Positions 21,650 to 32,100 of a stretch of DNA of 64,000 nucleotides are shown one piece after another. The notes below the pieces were generated by a model. That model had not been told where the DNA came from. It made no database searches and saw only the letters and a program-made list of their open reading frames with translations. Both the position numbers and the translations under genes were made by a program. The number at the start of each line of letters is the position of its first letter. Position 1 is the stretch's first letter. This DNA comes from Pseudoscleropodium purum. Its lineage: Eukaryota; Streptophyta; Bryopsida; Hypnales; Brachytheciaceae. Location of the stretch: the NCBI GenBank assembly GCA_963969395.1, contig OZ017796.1, positions 15,378,501 to 15,442,500 on the forward strand, written 5' to 3'.

Positions 21650-23142
21650 CTAATATAAATGGCGGAAATGTTCATCTGGCATCGGCCAACGATATGTATT
21701 AGAAAATCGTGTAATCACATGGGCCAAACTAGTATTTTCATCGTCAGTCTTCGAAGAAATGCGCTTCAAGTAAGCATAAAACACTTTTGCAAAGTCATGA
21801 AAGGCAAATTGTGTCGCACTAGGTGTTTTTCGTAGCACGTTGAAATACGCCTCTGACATGTTGTTTCCATTCATCCGCCGAGCAATTTTTCGAATGGCAT
21901 ACTCTTCCGACTTACGTGAATACATCGGAATGACTTCCACATCTGCACCTGCTTTATGTAAATATGCAATACGTGGATCCACCCACCATCTCCTCTGCAA
22001 AGTTTGTTTCATCTCATTTGCTGATGTAAATGTGTACAAAGACTTCATTGGCTGAGAAGCTAAGGTGGTCATGCCCCAATCGCAAACTCCAATGTACACA
22101 CATGACTCATCCTCTGGAAAATGCAACAAGATGTTGTCCGGAGAAAGATCATTGTGCAAATGTCCAGCAACATGCACTGCATACATTATATGCATAAACG
22201 CCCATGTCAACTCCGTGCGCTTCTTCCGATATCGTCCTAAATGGTGAGCTTTTACAACCTCCTCTTCGGTTGGATTCGTATACATCAAACGGATTTGAAT
22301 GTTGTCTGGAAAGTCCTTATCCATATTCAACATTTGTCGAAGAGTTCCACCATTCCACCATTCCACCAATATGCATAACCTTCACACGTCGTTCCGTGCA
22401 CCGCAGCAAACCGTATCACACCCGCGTGTGGAATTCGAACAGCCATTGATTCGTTTTGATGTTCTAACTTTGCAAGATCGGGTCGAGTTTGGTGGTGAAT
22501 GGATTTCTTTGCCACAAACTCCCAATGAGGAAGTATTCTTGGACATCCTTCAATATGAACCTTTCGAATCGTTGCATATCCACCTCTCATCGTTCTATCA
22601 TCAACAGCAATCACGCGTGTTGTATTTGGAAGTGCTATGAGGTGCCGTTTGATCCTTTCCGCTTCAGCAACTCCATCATTGCTTTTCCACCAACCAATTG
22701 AACCAACTCGATTGTGCGTTTTGGCGAATGGAGTACATCGCCCCCTAAATAAGTCCTCTTTCAGAATCACTTCTTCAAACTGGGCGTCATTGGGTCGATA
22801 TTCCTTGCCATATTTAACCAAAATGACTTTGGAATTCCACAAACCCTTGTTCTCCAAACATTTGGTGAAGTACGTTTTATGCATTTCGTCATGCCACTTC
22901 GCCACATTCAATGCATCCAACAACATCTGTGTCATGTCTACCTTGAATTTAGACACGCACTCCTCTTGATATCTGATGTACTTATTGTCTAAAGACAATG
23001 TTGTTTCCGATTCATAAAATTGAACGATGCGCTCAATTATGAATTTTTTACATTCCTCCGAAGGACTTTGGCGAGCTACCTCCAAGTTTGATGGTCCCTC
23101 TCCATGTTTAAGCTTCGTAACCTTCTTCTTCCCCTTCGTCAT
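21650..23142 (-). pseudogene. Kinase-like gene carried by the hAT transposon (frameshifted)
   Basis: ATG at 23142 (MTKGKKKVTKLKHGEG). An N-terminal region of about 180 residues has no recognised domain. It is followed by a protein-kinase fold: a degenerate glycine loop (R-G-G-Y-A-T-I-R-K-V), a VAIK-like lysine (F-V-A-K-K), a catalytic loop H-N-D-L-S-P-D-N-I-L-L (HxDxxxxN) and a D-W-G in place of DFG. The HxD arginine is asparagine, so it is a non-RD kinase. Catalytic Lys, Asp, Asn and Asp are all kept. Three tandem copies of an 8-bp unit (22345-22368) shift the frame; two copies would give one frame of 494 codons. With three, one part ends shortly after 22327 and the rest is out of frame. It is divergent to the transposase and within the same TIRs. 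The family is not identified. Confidence 0.8.
22345..22368 (-). repeat. Triple 8-bp repeat that breaks the kinase frame
   Basis: Three exact tandem copies of tggtggaa (minus strand). With two copies the frame reads Y-W-W-N-G-G-T-L-R; with three the upstream frame runs on to an early stop. This looks like replication slippage. Confidence 0.85.
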
Positions 23143-23332
23143 CGTGACAAATGAAATTGATATAGATCAAATTTTTTAATTTGAAATTGAATTCACGCGC
23201 AAGTGTCCAAAAAATTGGCAACAAGGAGGCCCCAATAAACCACTCTTGCCTTGCCTCGGAAAGGAGCCAATGGAGGATGAACCACCAAGCTCTCCGCTCC
23301 ACCTTGCATTCACAAGGGGCAAAGCAACAGTG

Positions 23333-23720
23333 ACAATGCGGACGGCCCATCCGCCCTATCGGACGGCCCTAAACCGTCCGCCCAATCGGATGGGCCGGGG
23401 GTGGCGGACGGATCGGCCGTCCGCCTCCCCGAAACCCTAGAGCCCTGTCCGCCCGATCGGACGGCCACGGGCGGACAAATCTGGCGTCCGCCCGATCGGA
23501 CGGTCCGGGGGGGCGGACGCATCGCCGAAATGAGGCGGACGAGACGGACAGGGCGGACGGCGGACAGGTATCGGGGCGGACGGGGTCTGGGTGGACGGGG
23601 GTCTGGGCGGACAGGGCGGACGGCGGATAGGTAACCGGGCGGATGGGGTCTGGGCGGACGGGGGTCTGGGCGGATGGGGCGAACGGGTACGAGGGCGAAC
23701 GGGGCGATTTGACCCTAAAG
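23333..23720. promoter_or_regulatory. GC-rich pentamer block upstream of the kinase-like gene
   Basis: Almost entirely GTCCG/CGGAC and CGG-rich repeats, with units such as gggcggacgggg and ggtctgggcgga repeated in tandem near 23575-23690. It begins about 190 bp upstream of the kinase start. Its right edge contains two ccctaaa motifs (23711-23733) and a TATA-like gataaatag on the plus strand. It is probably the kinase promoter with transposase-binding sites. A second, rightward promoter is possible. Confidence 0.55.
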
Positions 23721-26504
23721 CGACCCTAAACCCATATTTTGCACGATAAATAGAGGTCTTCATGGCACTGTATAGTTCAACTAACTTTTCATTCATTCAA
23801 TGTAAAATTTGAAATTAAAAAAGGTAGCCTTCCTTTATGACCAAATTTATGAATTCTTGGTAAATGATATTTTTGTACAAAGATATGAGCTAAAATGTGC
23901 AAAAATTCACGAAAGGATTGCGACGTTTAATATATGTACCCAAATATTCACGTTGCATTGTGTATAAAGCAATTGTAAGAAGGTAGTTGAATAAAAATTC
24001 TACTATTAAATTGAATTAGTTGACGTCTAATCACTTAGTAAACCACTAAATGTCCAAGTCCTTGCAAGTGTGTTTTGGCTATCGAAAAAGAGCATGGACT
24101 TATAGTTATCCCCAATGAAGCAAATTGTTCTTTTTTCAAAATCTAATGGTATAGATGTTTAGCCCCTAAAGTTCTTTTCACTAAAAACACTTCAAAACTG
24201 CCAGTAGTAGTGCAAATACCAAGTCTTGGAAGAAAAATACTTTTGGGCATATAAAACCGTAGGATCTTGTAGTAAATTAGTTGGAAAAGATGTGGAAAAA
24301 TTTTTAGACAAATCCACCATTTGGATTGAAAGATATTAGATATTGAGTGTTTCATTTAAGGGGGCTACTCAATTATGTCTATTAATGAACAATTGGTAGG
24401 CTAACAAACCTAACTTAACATGTATTTTAATATTTGTTGCAATTGTTTTAGGAATATTATAACATAATACCATTATAATATTCTTATAAATGATATAGTA
24501 CTAAATCATTTCAAAATCAACAACATTTGAACACAATCTGTCAATCTTGTCTTCCATACTCCTTTAATGATATATATATATATAAATATATATACATATA
24601 TAAAATATATTAGATAAATCAACATGAACAAATCAATGATTACATATTTCATAGATCTATTCTTCATCAATCAAATAAGAGTGCATGTTCAAATATAGAC
24701 AAAGATGGTTTCTCCATTTATTCCCAAAAATTAAATAAACAAATAGAGAAAGATATGAAGTGAATGTTACTTGGAAAATTGAAGTGAAAGAAATTGAAGT
24801 ACTCAATTGCATTTTATTAAATTCGAAAATTGCATGTGGATAGCATGAATTAATCTTCATAGATGCTAAACTCATACGAGTTGCATTTCAACATTTATGA
24901 TTTATGCAATTGATTGAATTGAAAGCTCTTGTAATTACATTTTCAAATTTTCGATTCAATCATTCAAATTTACGAGAGTGATTTATGATAGATTTATAAC
25001 TTTAAATGTGAAAGCATTCAATGCCTTTATGCGTTTGTTCATCAATATATTACTTTTAGATAAATAATATATATTTTTTATAATATATGCATAAACCATT
25101 ACATTAAAAAAAAACAAAAACTAAGAGCGAAACCAAATAGGCTGGTCAAATGAAGAGAACAAGAGAACAAGAGCCCTACGAGAAAGCAAAGGAAAAAAAA
25201 AATATCAAAAGGATTCAAAGGAAGGAGCAAGATGCATTCTTGCAAGACCGTAGAATACATAATGATTTCAAAATCCAAACACAAATATATTTTCTATTTC
25301 AATGAGAGTCAAAAATAAACTCCCCTGCTCTCAAAGATTGTGCAATGTACACGTTATACAAAATGAACATATAACAGAAAGAGTAGAAAACATCGTTTAT
25401 CATGATTGAAAACTGAAATGATTTTTTCTTTCTATGTAGAATATTTTATGAAATGTAACAATGTAGTTAATTATCATAGTAATTGGTAGAAATCTTTGTG
25501 CAATACATAGAAACATTTCATTCATGTGGAGTTTTTTCATTTATTTAGGATAAAAATTGAAGTATTATACTCTACAAAGTATAAACCGAAAACAATATCA
25601 TATACCTAAGTTCAAAAGTTTGCAATTGTTTCGTGAATTCATTTTGAAAACTCAAACAAAGAAATATTTTATAATCAATATTTTGTTCATTTGAATCATT
25701 TCAAAATTCGAATTCCGAATTCAATTCCTATTTATAATAGAAATTATGTTTGTCAATTTTTTAGATCTTTAAATAATGAACCCTCTTTTTTAAAATTAAT
25801 ATTTAAAAACATCTGAAATAAGAATATTGGAATTACCCTTCAAAATAAATATAGCACATGTATAAGTGTATAATGTATTCTACTCAACCAACTCAAGTAA
25901 CGAATTTTTCTATGTTTTTAAGGAAAAATATAGCCATATATGATTTAAAAGTTAAAACATTGATTCTTTTTCTTTGTTTTCAAATCTAATCAAAATTTCT
26001 TTAAAAAATATGAAAGACTTGATGTTCATTTGAAGATCATGATGCACTTCTAATTAGAAAACACAATCTTTTATTAAATATCATGAGGTTGAAATCCATT
26101 AAACTGTTATTCTAATTATGTATTGGGGCCTTTTTTTAAAATTTCATTTGCTTATGATGAAAAAGGAATTGATTATTTCTGCAAAACATTTGATTTCCTA
26201 ATGAACTTTAAAAAAATCCCCACTATCTTCAGATCTTCTCAAAACCTATTTAGAAGGATAATATGAGTAAATAATCCAAACATATTCAACTTAACCACAT
26301 TCCCCTCATTCGTAAAACAATTTAGGGGAGAAAAGAAAAGGTTTAGGGTAATTAGGGTATAGGGTTTAGGGTTTACATTTTTTTTTAAAATGATAAATCA
26401 ATTACATTGATCCTCATTTAGCAGTGATTATTAGGTGTTGTTTTTTTTTGAAATGTTATCGCTCTTTTTGAGTAATATTGGCCTCTTAGGATGCTCCAAT
26501 GGAC
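23721..26504. other. AT-rich internal spacer of the hAT element
   Basis: About 2.8 kb with no credible coding region on either strand. It includes a TA-rich microsatellite (about 24570-24610) and a telomere-like tract ttagggtatagggtttaggg near 26350. It may have arisen from older nested insertions, but no boundaries could be set. Confidence 0.5.
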
Positions 26505-26745
26505 AGCTGGGCGGACGCCGTCGACAGTCAGTGTTTAAGTGGGGCGGTCGGCGTGTCCAAAGCGCGGACAACGTCGGAAGGCGGACAGTGCGGACAGTCC
26601 CGTCCGACCGCCCCGTCCGTCGCGTCCGATCGCCCGTCCGACCCGTTTGGCCTGTCCACCCGACCGCCTCGTCCGCCCCGTCCGACCGGTCCGTCCACCC
26701 TGTCCGCCCGTCCGCTTCAGCCCCGTCCGGGCCGTTGCTTGTTTT
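26505..26745. promoter_or_regulatory. GC-rich pentamer block upstream of the transposase
   Basis: GTCCG/CGGAC repeats at high density, ending just before an aaaccctaaaa motif and a TATA box. Same style as the terminal blocks and the block at 23333-23720. It probably combines the transposase promoter with transposase-binding sites. Confidence 0.6.
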
Positions 26746-26790
26746 TGAACAGAAACCCTAAAAATGAACCTTTAATTTTCTGGAGGGGAC

Positions 26791-26797
26791 TATAAAT
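26791..26797 (+). promoter_or_regulatory. TATA box of the hAT transposase
   Basis: tataaat preceded by a GC-rich block and followed, about 250 bases on, by the first ATG (27045). A possible 5' UTR intron runs from a donor near 26890 (ttg/gtaatg) to an acceptor at 27043 (ttgtcag). Confidence 0.55.
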
Positions 26798-27044
26798 GTT
26801 AGAAGAGAAGCTTTGGTATTCACTCTTGAAAAATCGAACGCTAAGATTTTCAAGGGCTATGAGCTTCAATTTATTGAGTCTCTTGCTTGGTAATGCATAG
26901 TTCGGTGGACGGGCGGGCTTTGATTTTCAAAGCTTTGTGTGACTAATTTCATTGATATTGTATACATTGTCATGTTGTGGGTTTCAAATTTAAAACATTT
27001 TATTGATTTATTTTGAAATTGAGGTAAAACATACACTTGTCAGT

Positions 27045-29330
27045 ATGGTGGCCAAACCGACGGGGGATTTTTCTCCTTGGTATAGTGTGCAAGAGGGTGG
27101 TAAAGTAAAATGTAGGCTTTGCAAAGCGAGCATGTCAAGAAAGCTCAGCCGTATGTTCAACCACTTAGGCTATTCTGGGCCTGGAGGTGTACGTGATAAA
27201 GAGGTGAGCCTTTGTCCACGATTATCAATGGCAGTTCGAGATTTATTTCGGCATTGCGAAGGAGTTTTTCCAAAACGCGTTGTAATGGACAATGTGGATG
27301 GCAACCCTGGCCCTTCAGATGTTCAAGAGTTTTCGGCCGGAAAGGCTGTGTCGCATTCTGACCACGAAGATTCTTGTCTAGCGTTCAAAGAATTGGTATC
27401 AATGGTATGTGCCACAACTGAAATGACTTTGAATACGGAAGCTTCTGGTGAACGTGAAACCCCGAGGGCATCAAGTTCTAGGCCTCAGAGGCAAGGTAGT
27501 TTAGTGAATGGGTTTGAAGAAGGTCATAGACGCAAATTACATTCAGTGTGGGCAAATTTTTTTTATTCGGCGAACATACCATTTTCCGTGGCTCGAAATC
27601 CAGCTTTTAAAGAAGCAGTGAAGAAAACGGCTGCGTTTGGTAGGCCATACATTCCTCCCTCATACCACGACCTTTGGTACAAATTGTTGAATGAGGCGAA
27701 GACTAACATTCAGACACAATTGAATGCACGGACCGAAGATAGCATTCGAAAATTTGGAGCAACATTGTCCATCGATGGATGAAGCTCAGTGACTAATCGA
27801 CCTCTCATCAATGCCATGCTTGTATCATCCACAGGTGAAGAATTTCTTGGATCTGTGGATACAAGTGGTTGTGAAAAAAATGCGGAGTACTTGGCAGCTG
27901 TGTTGGAAAAGTTCATTGAACAAGTGGGGTCCAAGAACGTCGTGTTAATAACTACGGATAATGCTCCCGTGAATCCATCCGCATGGGATGTAATATCTGC
28001 AAAATATCCTCATATTTTTTACCAAGGGTGCGTGGTATATGCATTGAATTTGTTGTTGAAGGATTGGGCTGCACAGAAATGGATTGCTTCCAAATTGGAT
28101 AAAGGAGTTCTTGTAGCTAAATTTATTAGAAAGAGACATATGCCGCTAGCTCTATTGCAAAAATATTCGCCAAATTTTGGTCTCTTGATGCCTGGGGATA
28201 CAAGATTCGCGTCTAAATTTATCATGATGGAGCGTTTGACAAAATTGAGAGGAGCATTGAAACAAACGGTGGTAGATCCGCAATGGGTTGAGTATGTACA
28301 TACTCTCAAGAAGAAACGTAGAGCCAAAATCTAACCAAAAGACTTGGCCTTAGCGGTGAAGAAAATTGTTTTTGATGACCATTTTTGGAATCGGTCCATC
28401 AATTATGTGGAGATGGTTGAACCAATCATATGTGCACTCCGCAATTTGGATTCAAAATCACCATGCATGGGGAAGGTGTTGCATATCATGAGGAAGTTAG
28501 AGAAGCACGTGAACGGATTACAAAGTCCACCATTTTGTTTGCTAGAAGAACTTGCAATTCCATTGGTACAGTCTTTTTATGCCCGAAGAAGAATGGTGGA
28601 CAACGATCTCCAATCAGCCGCAGCTCTTTTGAATCCATACCTTCTTCATGACAAAGAGTTAGCGGATGACGCAGATGCAATGTCAAGATGTAAGAAAGTT
28701 TTGGAGAGAATATGTAAACCGGATGAATATGCAGCAGTGGTGAAGGAATTTGTAGCTTTTCGACACAAGGAACCTTCATTTCACAATATGTTGAATCCGG
28801 GAGATCAAATGTTGTCCGCACATACTTGGTGGGATTTTGAAGGTGCATGTGGCAAGGTTATAGCTCCATTAGCGAAGAGGATATTGGCTCAACCGGTGTC
28901 ATCATCTTCATATGAACGAAATTGGAGCAAATATTCTTTTGTTCACAACAAATCTCGAAATAAATTGAAGTCGGAGAGAGCAGCGGATTTGGTGTACGTG
29001 TATACCAATTCCAAAGTATTAAACGCATCGAAGGAAAAAGATGAAAAAAAATGGTATAATGATAATGTGGATCCGATGGAATTAGAGGATTCAAATAGGC
29101 CGACGTTAGAAGACGATGATGACGAGGATTTGGAAAGGGCCCTTTCAGCTGGAGATGGCGGAGATGACTTCAATCGTGCGACAGCATGGGGAGATGAAGA
29201 CGTTATGCAAGACTTTTCCAATTTGGTGAATGATACGCATGATTATCATCTAAACCGCAAGGATGTCGTTCCCGACAATGCAAACGATGCATATACCTTT
29301 TGTGAAGACGAAGACAATGTAGGGGTATAG
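27045..29330 (+). pseudogene. hAT transposase (BED finger, DUF659, hAT-C) with in-frame stops
   Basis: ATG at 27045 (MVAKPTGDFSPWYSV); the TTG at 27003 is unlikely. An N-terminal BED-like zinc finger (C-R-L-C ... N-H-L-G-Y) is followed by a DUF659 transposase core with the first catalytic aspartate in L-S-I-D-G and a second in T-T-D-N-A-P. The C-terminal hAT dimerisation region is clear: W-W-D-F-E-G, S-S-S-Y-E-R-N-W-S and N-K-L near 28830-28965. Three stops, all in one unbroken frame: TGA 27780-27782 (a tryptophan is expected, D-G-W), TAA 28332-28334 and TAG 29328-29330. No frameshift. Each fits a single transition. After hAT-C comes an acidic tail (D-D-D-D-E-D). The domains are consistent with DNA cut-and-paste in the nucleus. 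Confidence 0.9.
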
Positions 29331-30401
29331 GCGAATCTACCTTCTTTAACTGCATATTGCAATGGAATGGGATTCTTGAATAGCGAAAACATTCTATTGG
29401 AAAAGGCAAACGCTATTGCCAAAGAGGTGAAAATCAATGAGAATGCTATTGGTGATGATGAGAGAAATGAAGAAGTTTTAATTTCTCAATCTCCATCTGT
29501 GGCATTAAATGTAGTGCAAGGAAACGACAAAAGAGAAGATGCGGTCATGGAGGTGGACGTTCCAAAAGATGTGAGCAACAATAGTGGTGATGAGGGGGAA
29601 CCAAATATTGCGGTACAAAAAAATAATGATTCACTTGGGATGACAGTCACAAATTCGGCAATTGTGAAGAGTGATAAAGGAAAGGAGCCAATGAAGTCAA
29701 TTTTTGAAGTACCGAGATCTAGTGCTCTTCCACCAATACCATTGAAGTCTGTTAGCACACGATTGAATGATTCTCAGAGCTTTGGATATGGAAAACACCT
29801 AATGAACATTTCCAAAGAAATTTCTACAGGCGGTAATTTACAGAAAGTAGCGTCATCACCTACAAGCCTAAGTGATACGGATAGTGATCGGATGCCATTG
29901 GCATCTTTGCGTGCTCGCATTTTAGGAAAAGGAATGGCGCAAGAACCCATCAAATCAACAAACGGCACTCTATTACTTCAAAAGAAAGCCAAAGTGGAGA
30001 TAACCGTTCATGGACATGTCAACCCTACATCGAGATTGATGGTTCAAGAATCGAGTAACGTGAAAGCGAAAAGAGAAATGCAACCTTTTACTATCTCTCC
30101 AGTGAAGAATAGGACCCCTCTTGATGAAAATGTTGCTACTTTGTCAAATAGAAAGAAAAGAAAGGTTCCTATTCCAAAAGCCTTTAATCGTTCTGTCAAA
30201 GTAAAAAAAGAAAAATTAAATTTGAAAGAAGGGAGTAAACCTACTTCGAGAGAAGACTCGAAGGAGACAACGATACTTAATTCCAACAATGAAGATGACT
30301 CCGACAATGAAGATGACTCCGATAATGAAGATTTTGAACGGAGAGCTGCAGGAGAGAGTAGTGGGGCTGAGGTTAGAGGAGATGTGGATTGGCGTCCATA
30401 G
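29331..30401 (+). pseudogene. Low-complexity nuclear-type extension or separate ORF after the transposase
   Basis: After the TAG at 29328-29330 the transposase frame stays open to a TAG at 30399-30401; an ATG is present at 29367. The 344 residues from there are rich in Ser, Lys, Glu, Asp and Asn, with a basic stretch that looks like a nuclear localisation signal (R-K-K-R-K-V-P-I-P-K) and an acidic, nearly repeated tail (N-E-D-D-S-D twice). It has no catalytic motif. Either it is a C-terminal extension of the transposase cut off by a CAG-to-TAG change, or a second cistron or exon. Confidence 0.6.
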
Positions 30402-30749
30402 GAATTGTGGAGATGTGAATTTAGATGTTTGATTGTTTAGTTGCTTATGATATATGGAGCTCATGTTGACAAATGACAATGGTTTCTTCAATCATTTTAT
30501 TATAAAATTGTTTGTTTATTGATGATATACATCTCGCTGGATTTTAAAGTGATTTTGTTTCTAAATCAAAATGAAATTCAACAAAAAAAATTAAAAATAT
30601 ATTTCATATTTTAGCTTTTACATAAATAGTGATATACAACTCTATTGAATCGCAATTGCAATATAAGAAAAATTAAAATCAAAATGACTTCATTCTCAAT
30701 CTCTCATTGGTGAAAACAATCAAAACCCTAAACCCAAAACAGGTTTTCT
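30402..30749. other. AT-rich 3' flank of the transposase
   Basis: No gene is seen. The aaaccctaaaccc motif at 30722-30736 sits just before the GC-rich right terminus. Confidence 0.5.
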
Positions 30750-30878
30750 AAGCCGCCCCGTCCGCCCGGCCCCGCGCGTCCGCCTTCCGACGGCAGGAGG
30801 GACGCTGCGTCTGCTAGCGTCCGTGCGTCCGTAAAACGGACACTATTTTGGGGCGGACGTAGAGATTCGTCAACCCTG
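30750..30878. repeat. Right terminal and subterminal region of the hAT element
   Basis: GC-rich GTCCG/CGGAC array ending ggcggacgtagagattcg then tcaaccctg. It matches the right end of the MITE at 14298, including gggacgctgcgtctgct. The target duplication ataaggac follows at 30879-30886. Confidence 0.93.
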
Positions 30879-30886
30879 ATAAGGAC

Positions 30887-32100
30887 CAATATTACTGTAT
30901 GGTTAGGTCCAGTAAAAGAAGTTGCAGTCATCAATGATGGTTAAAAGGCCATTAATCCCTTAACTAAAGTTGATCTTGTAGATTATGTTGCCACTACTAT
31001 TGAACGTATCCTCAAATTTTTACAAATGGAATGATTTTTTTCTTGATACTATAGGTTTTTACCTCTAATAAACATTTGTTTAAATATTAAATTTTGATTT
31101 GTGTGTAGATGTACTTTTAAAAATCGTTTGGTGTGTTTAAAAGAGAAAGGAGTAGATTCAAATTGCCTTTTCATGGATTAAAGAGACATCCGTACATTAA
31201 ATACTCTTTCATTGACTAAAATGACGTTTTAACTTAAATAAAAGGATAGATAGGATTTTAAAGAGGTCAAATAGAAAGGCCAATTAGAGAAAAGAGGTCC
31301 ATATGGCTTAAGTATGGACTGATGACCTGATGTGGTCTCGAAATGAGAGAGGGTTCGGGGTTTTCCTCGAGGGAAATAGATAATTTTTTGGGAGAGTATC
31401 GAGACTTTGAAAAGAGAGAACTTTTGATGTTTATGAGATTTTGCAATAAAATTCAGAAAGTTGATTTCTCAAGTTTTTGTAATTTCAGAGAGCCAAATTT
31501 TTCTTGATTTAGATTTGTGAGTGAAAAGTTATGAGCATGAAAGTGAGAGAGGGTCTACTACCACCCAAATGAAAAAGGACAATGATTTGAGTGAACACTA
31601 TGATTTGTAGAATTGACTTCTATTTTTGAAATTTGAAAACATGAGAGAAATCTTTTATATCTTTTTATGAATTTAGATTTTAAGACATTTGAATTATTTT
31701 AGTGAAAGTTATGAGAGTTTGAGTGAAAGAAAGTCTGTAGCCTTTTCAATTAGAAAATTTGGGTGACGTTTGCAAGTGGATGCATTTAGTGCATCATTTC
31801 TCCTTTCAAAATTTTACTTAAGTGTTATTTGGAGAAGAAGATCCAGTATAGATTTCTTGGATTTTGTCTTGGTACCTTTCCAATTAGTAAACTTTATCCT
31901 ATTTTGTATTTGTGATGAGGCGCTTTTAATTTTTAGCTATATTGTGGTGGTGAGGTCGGATTATTAACCAACAAGACCATTGAATGTGCAGCAAGTGGAT
32001 GGTGCTAGTTTTTCTTTGTGGTGAGGTTAGAGTGATGATTAGTAGACCATAAGGTTTGGTGGTGACGCAAGTACAGGTGCAAGTTGCCCTTATTCTATAG
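30887..32100 (+). repeat. Long LTR-like repeat, copy 2, part right of the hAT insertion
   Basis: It continues copy 2 after the hAT: Q-Y-Y-C-M-V-R of the decayed ORF, then sequence alignable with copy 1 (for example gagagagggtctacta near 31545, compared with agagtctgctacc near 9245). The right edge is approximate. Confidence 0.55.

Larger units (their letters stand above)
21129..30878. mobile_element. 9750-bp hAT transposon carrying transposase and a kinase-like gene
   Basis: The termini cagggttgac and gtcaaccctg are perfect 10-bp inverted repeats, flanked by the 8-bp duplication ataaggac. Related repeat copies near 8595 and 39020 supply an empty site: they read straight through the insertion point (aatgacaaccaatatta). 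Inside are a kinase-like gene on the minus strand near the left end, a transposase on the plus strand near the right end, and about 2.8 kb of AT-rich spacer between two GC-rich blocks. Terminal and promoter blocks are dense in GTCCG/CGGAC pentamers, probably transposase-binding repeats. Both genes carry inactivating lesions in this copy, but few of them, so the insertion is probably not old. At 9.75 kb it is long for a hAT. Confidence 0.95.

Noticed and set aside
22345..22368. Repeat-number switching as a programmed on/off switch of the kinase
   Set aside because: One copy is seen and simple slippage explains it; there is no sign of a regulated switch.
23310..23796. Arg/Pro-rich ORFs over the GC-rich blocks (also at 26435-26795 and 60302-60775)
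   Set aside because: They are open only because the DNA is GC-rich and repetitive; all frames are open at once and composition is extreme.
27003..27044. Transposase start at 27003
   Set aside because: The codon is TTG and lies in a likely 5' UTR intron; ATG 27045 follows an acceptor-like ttgtcag.
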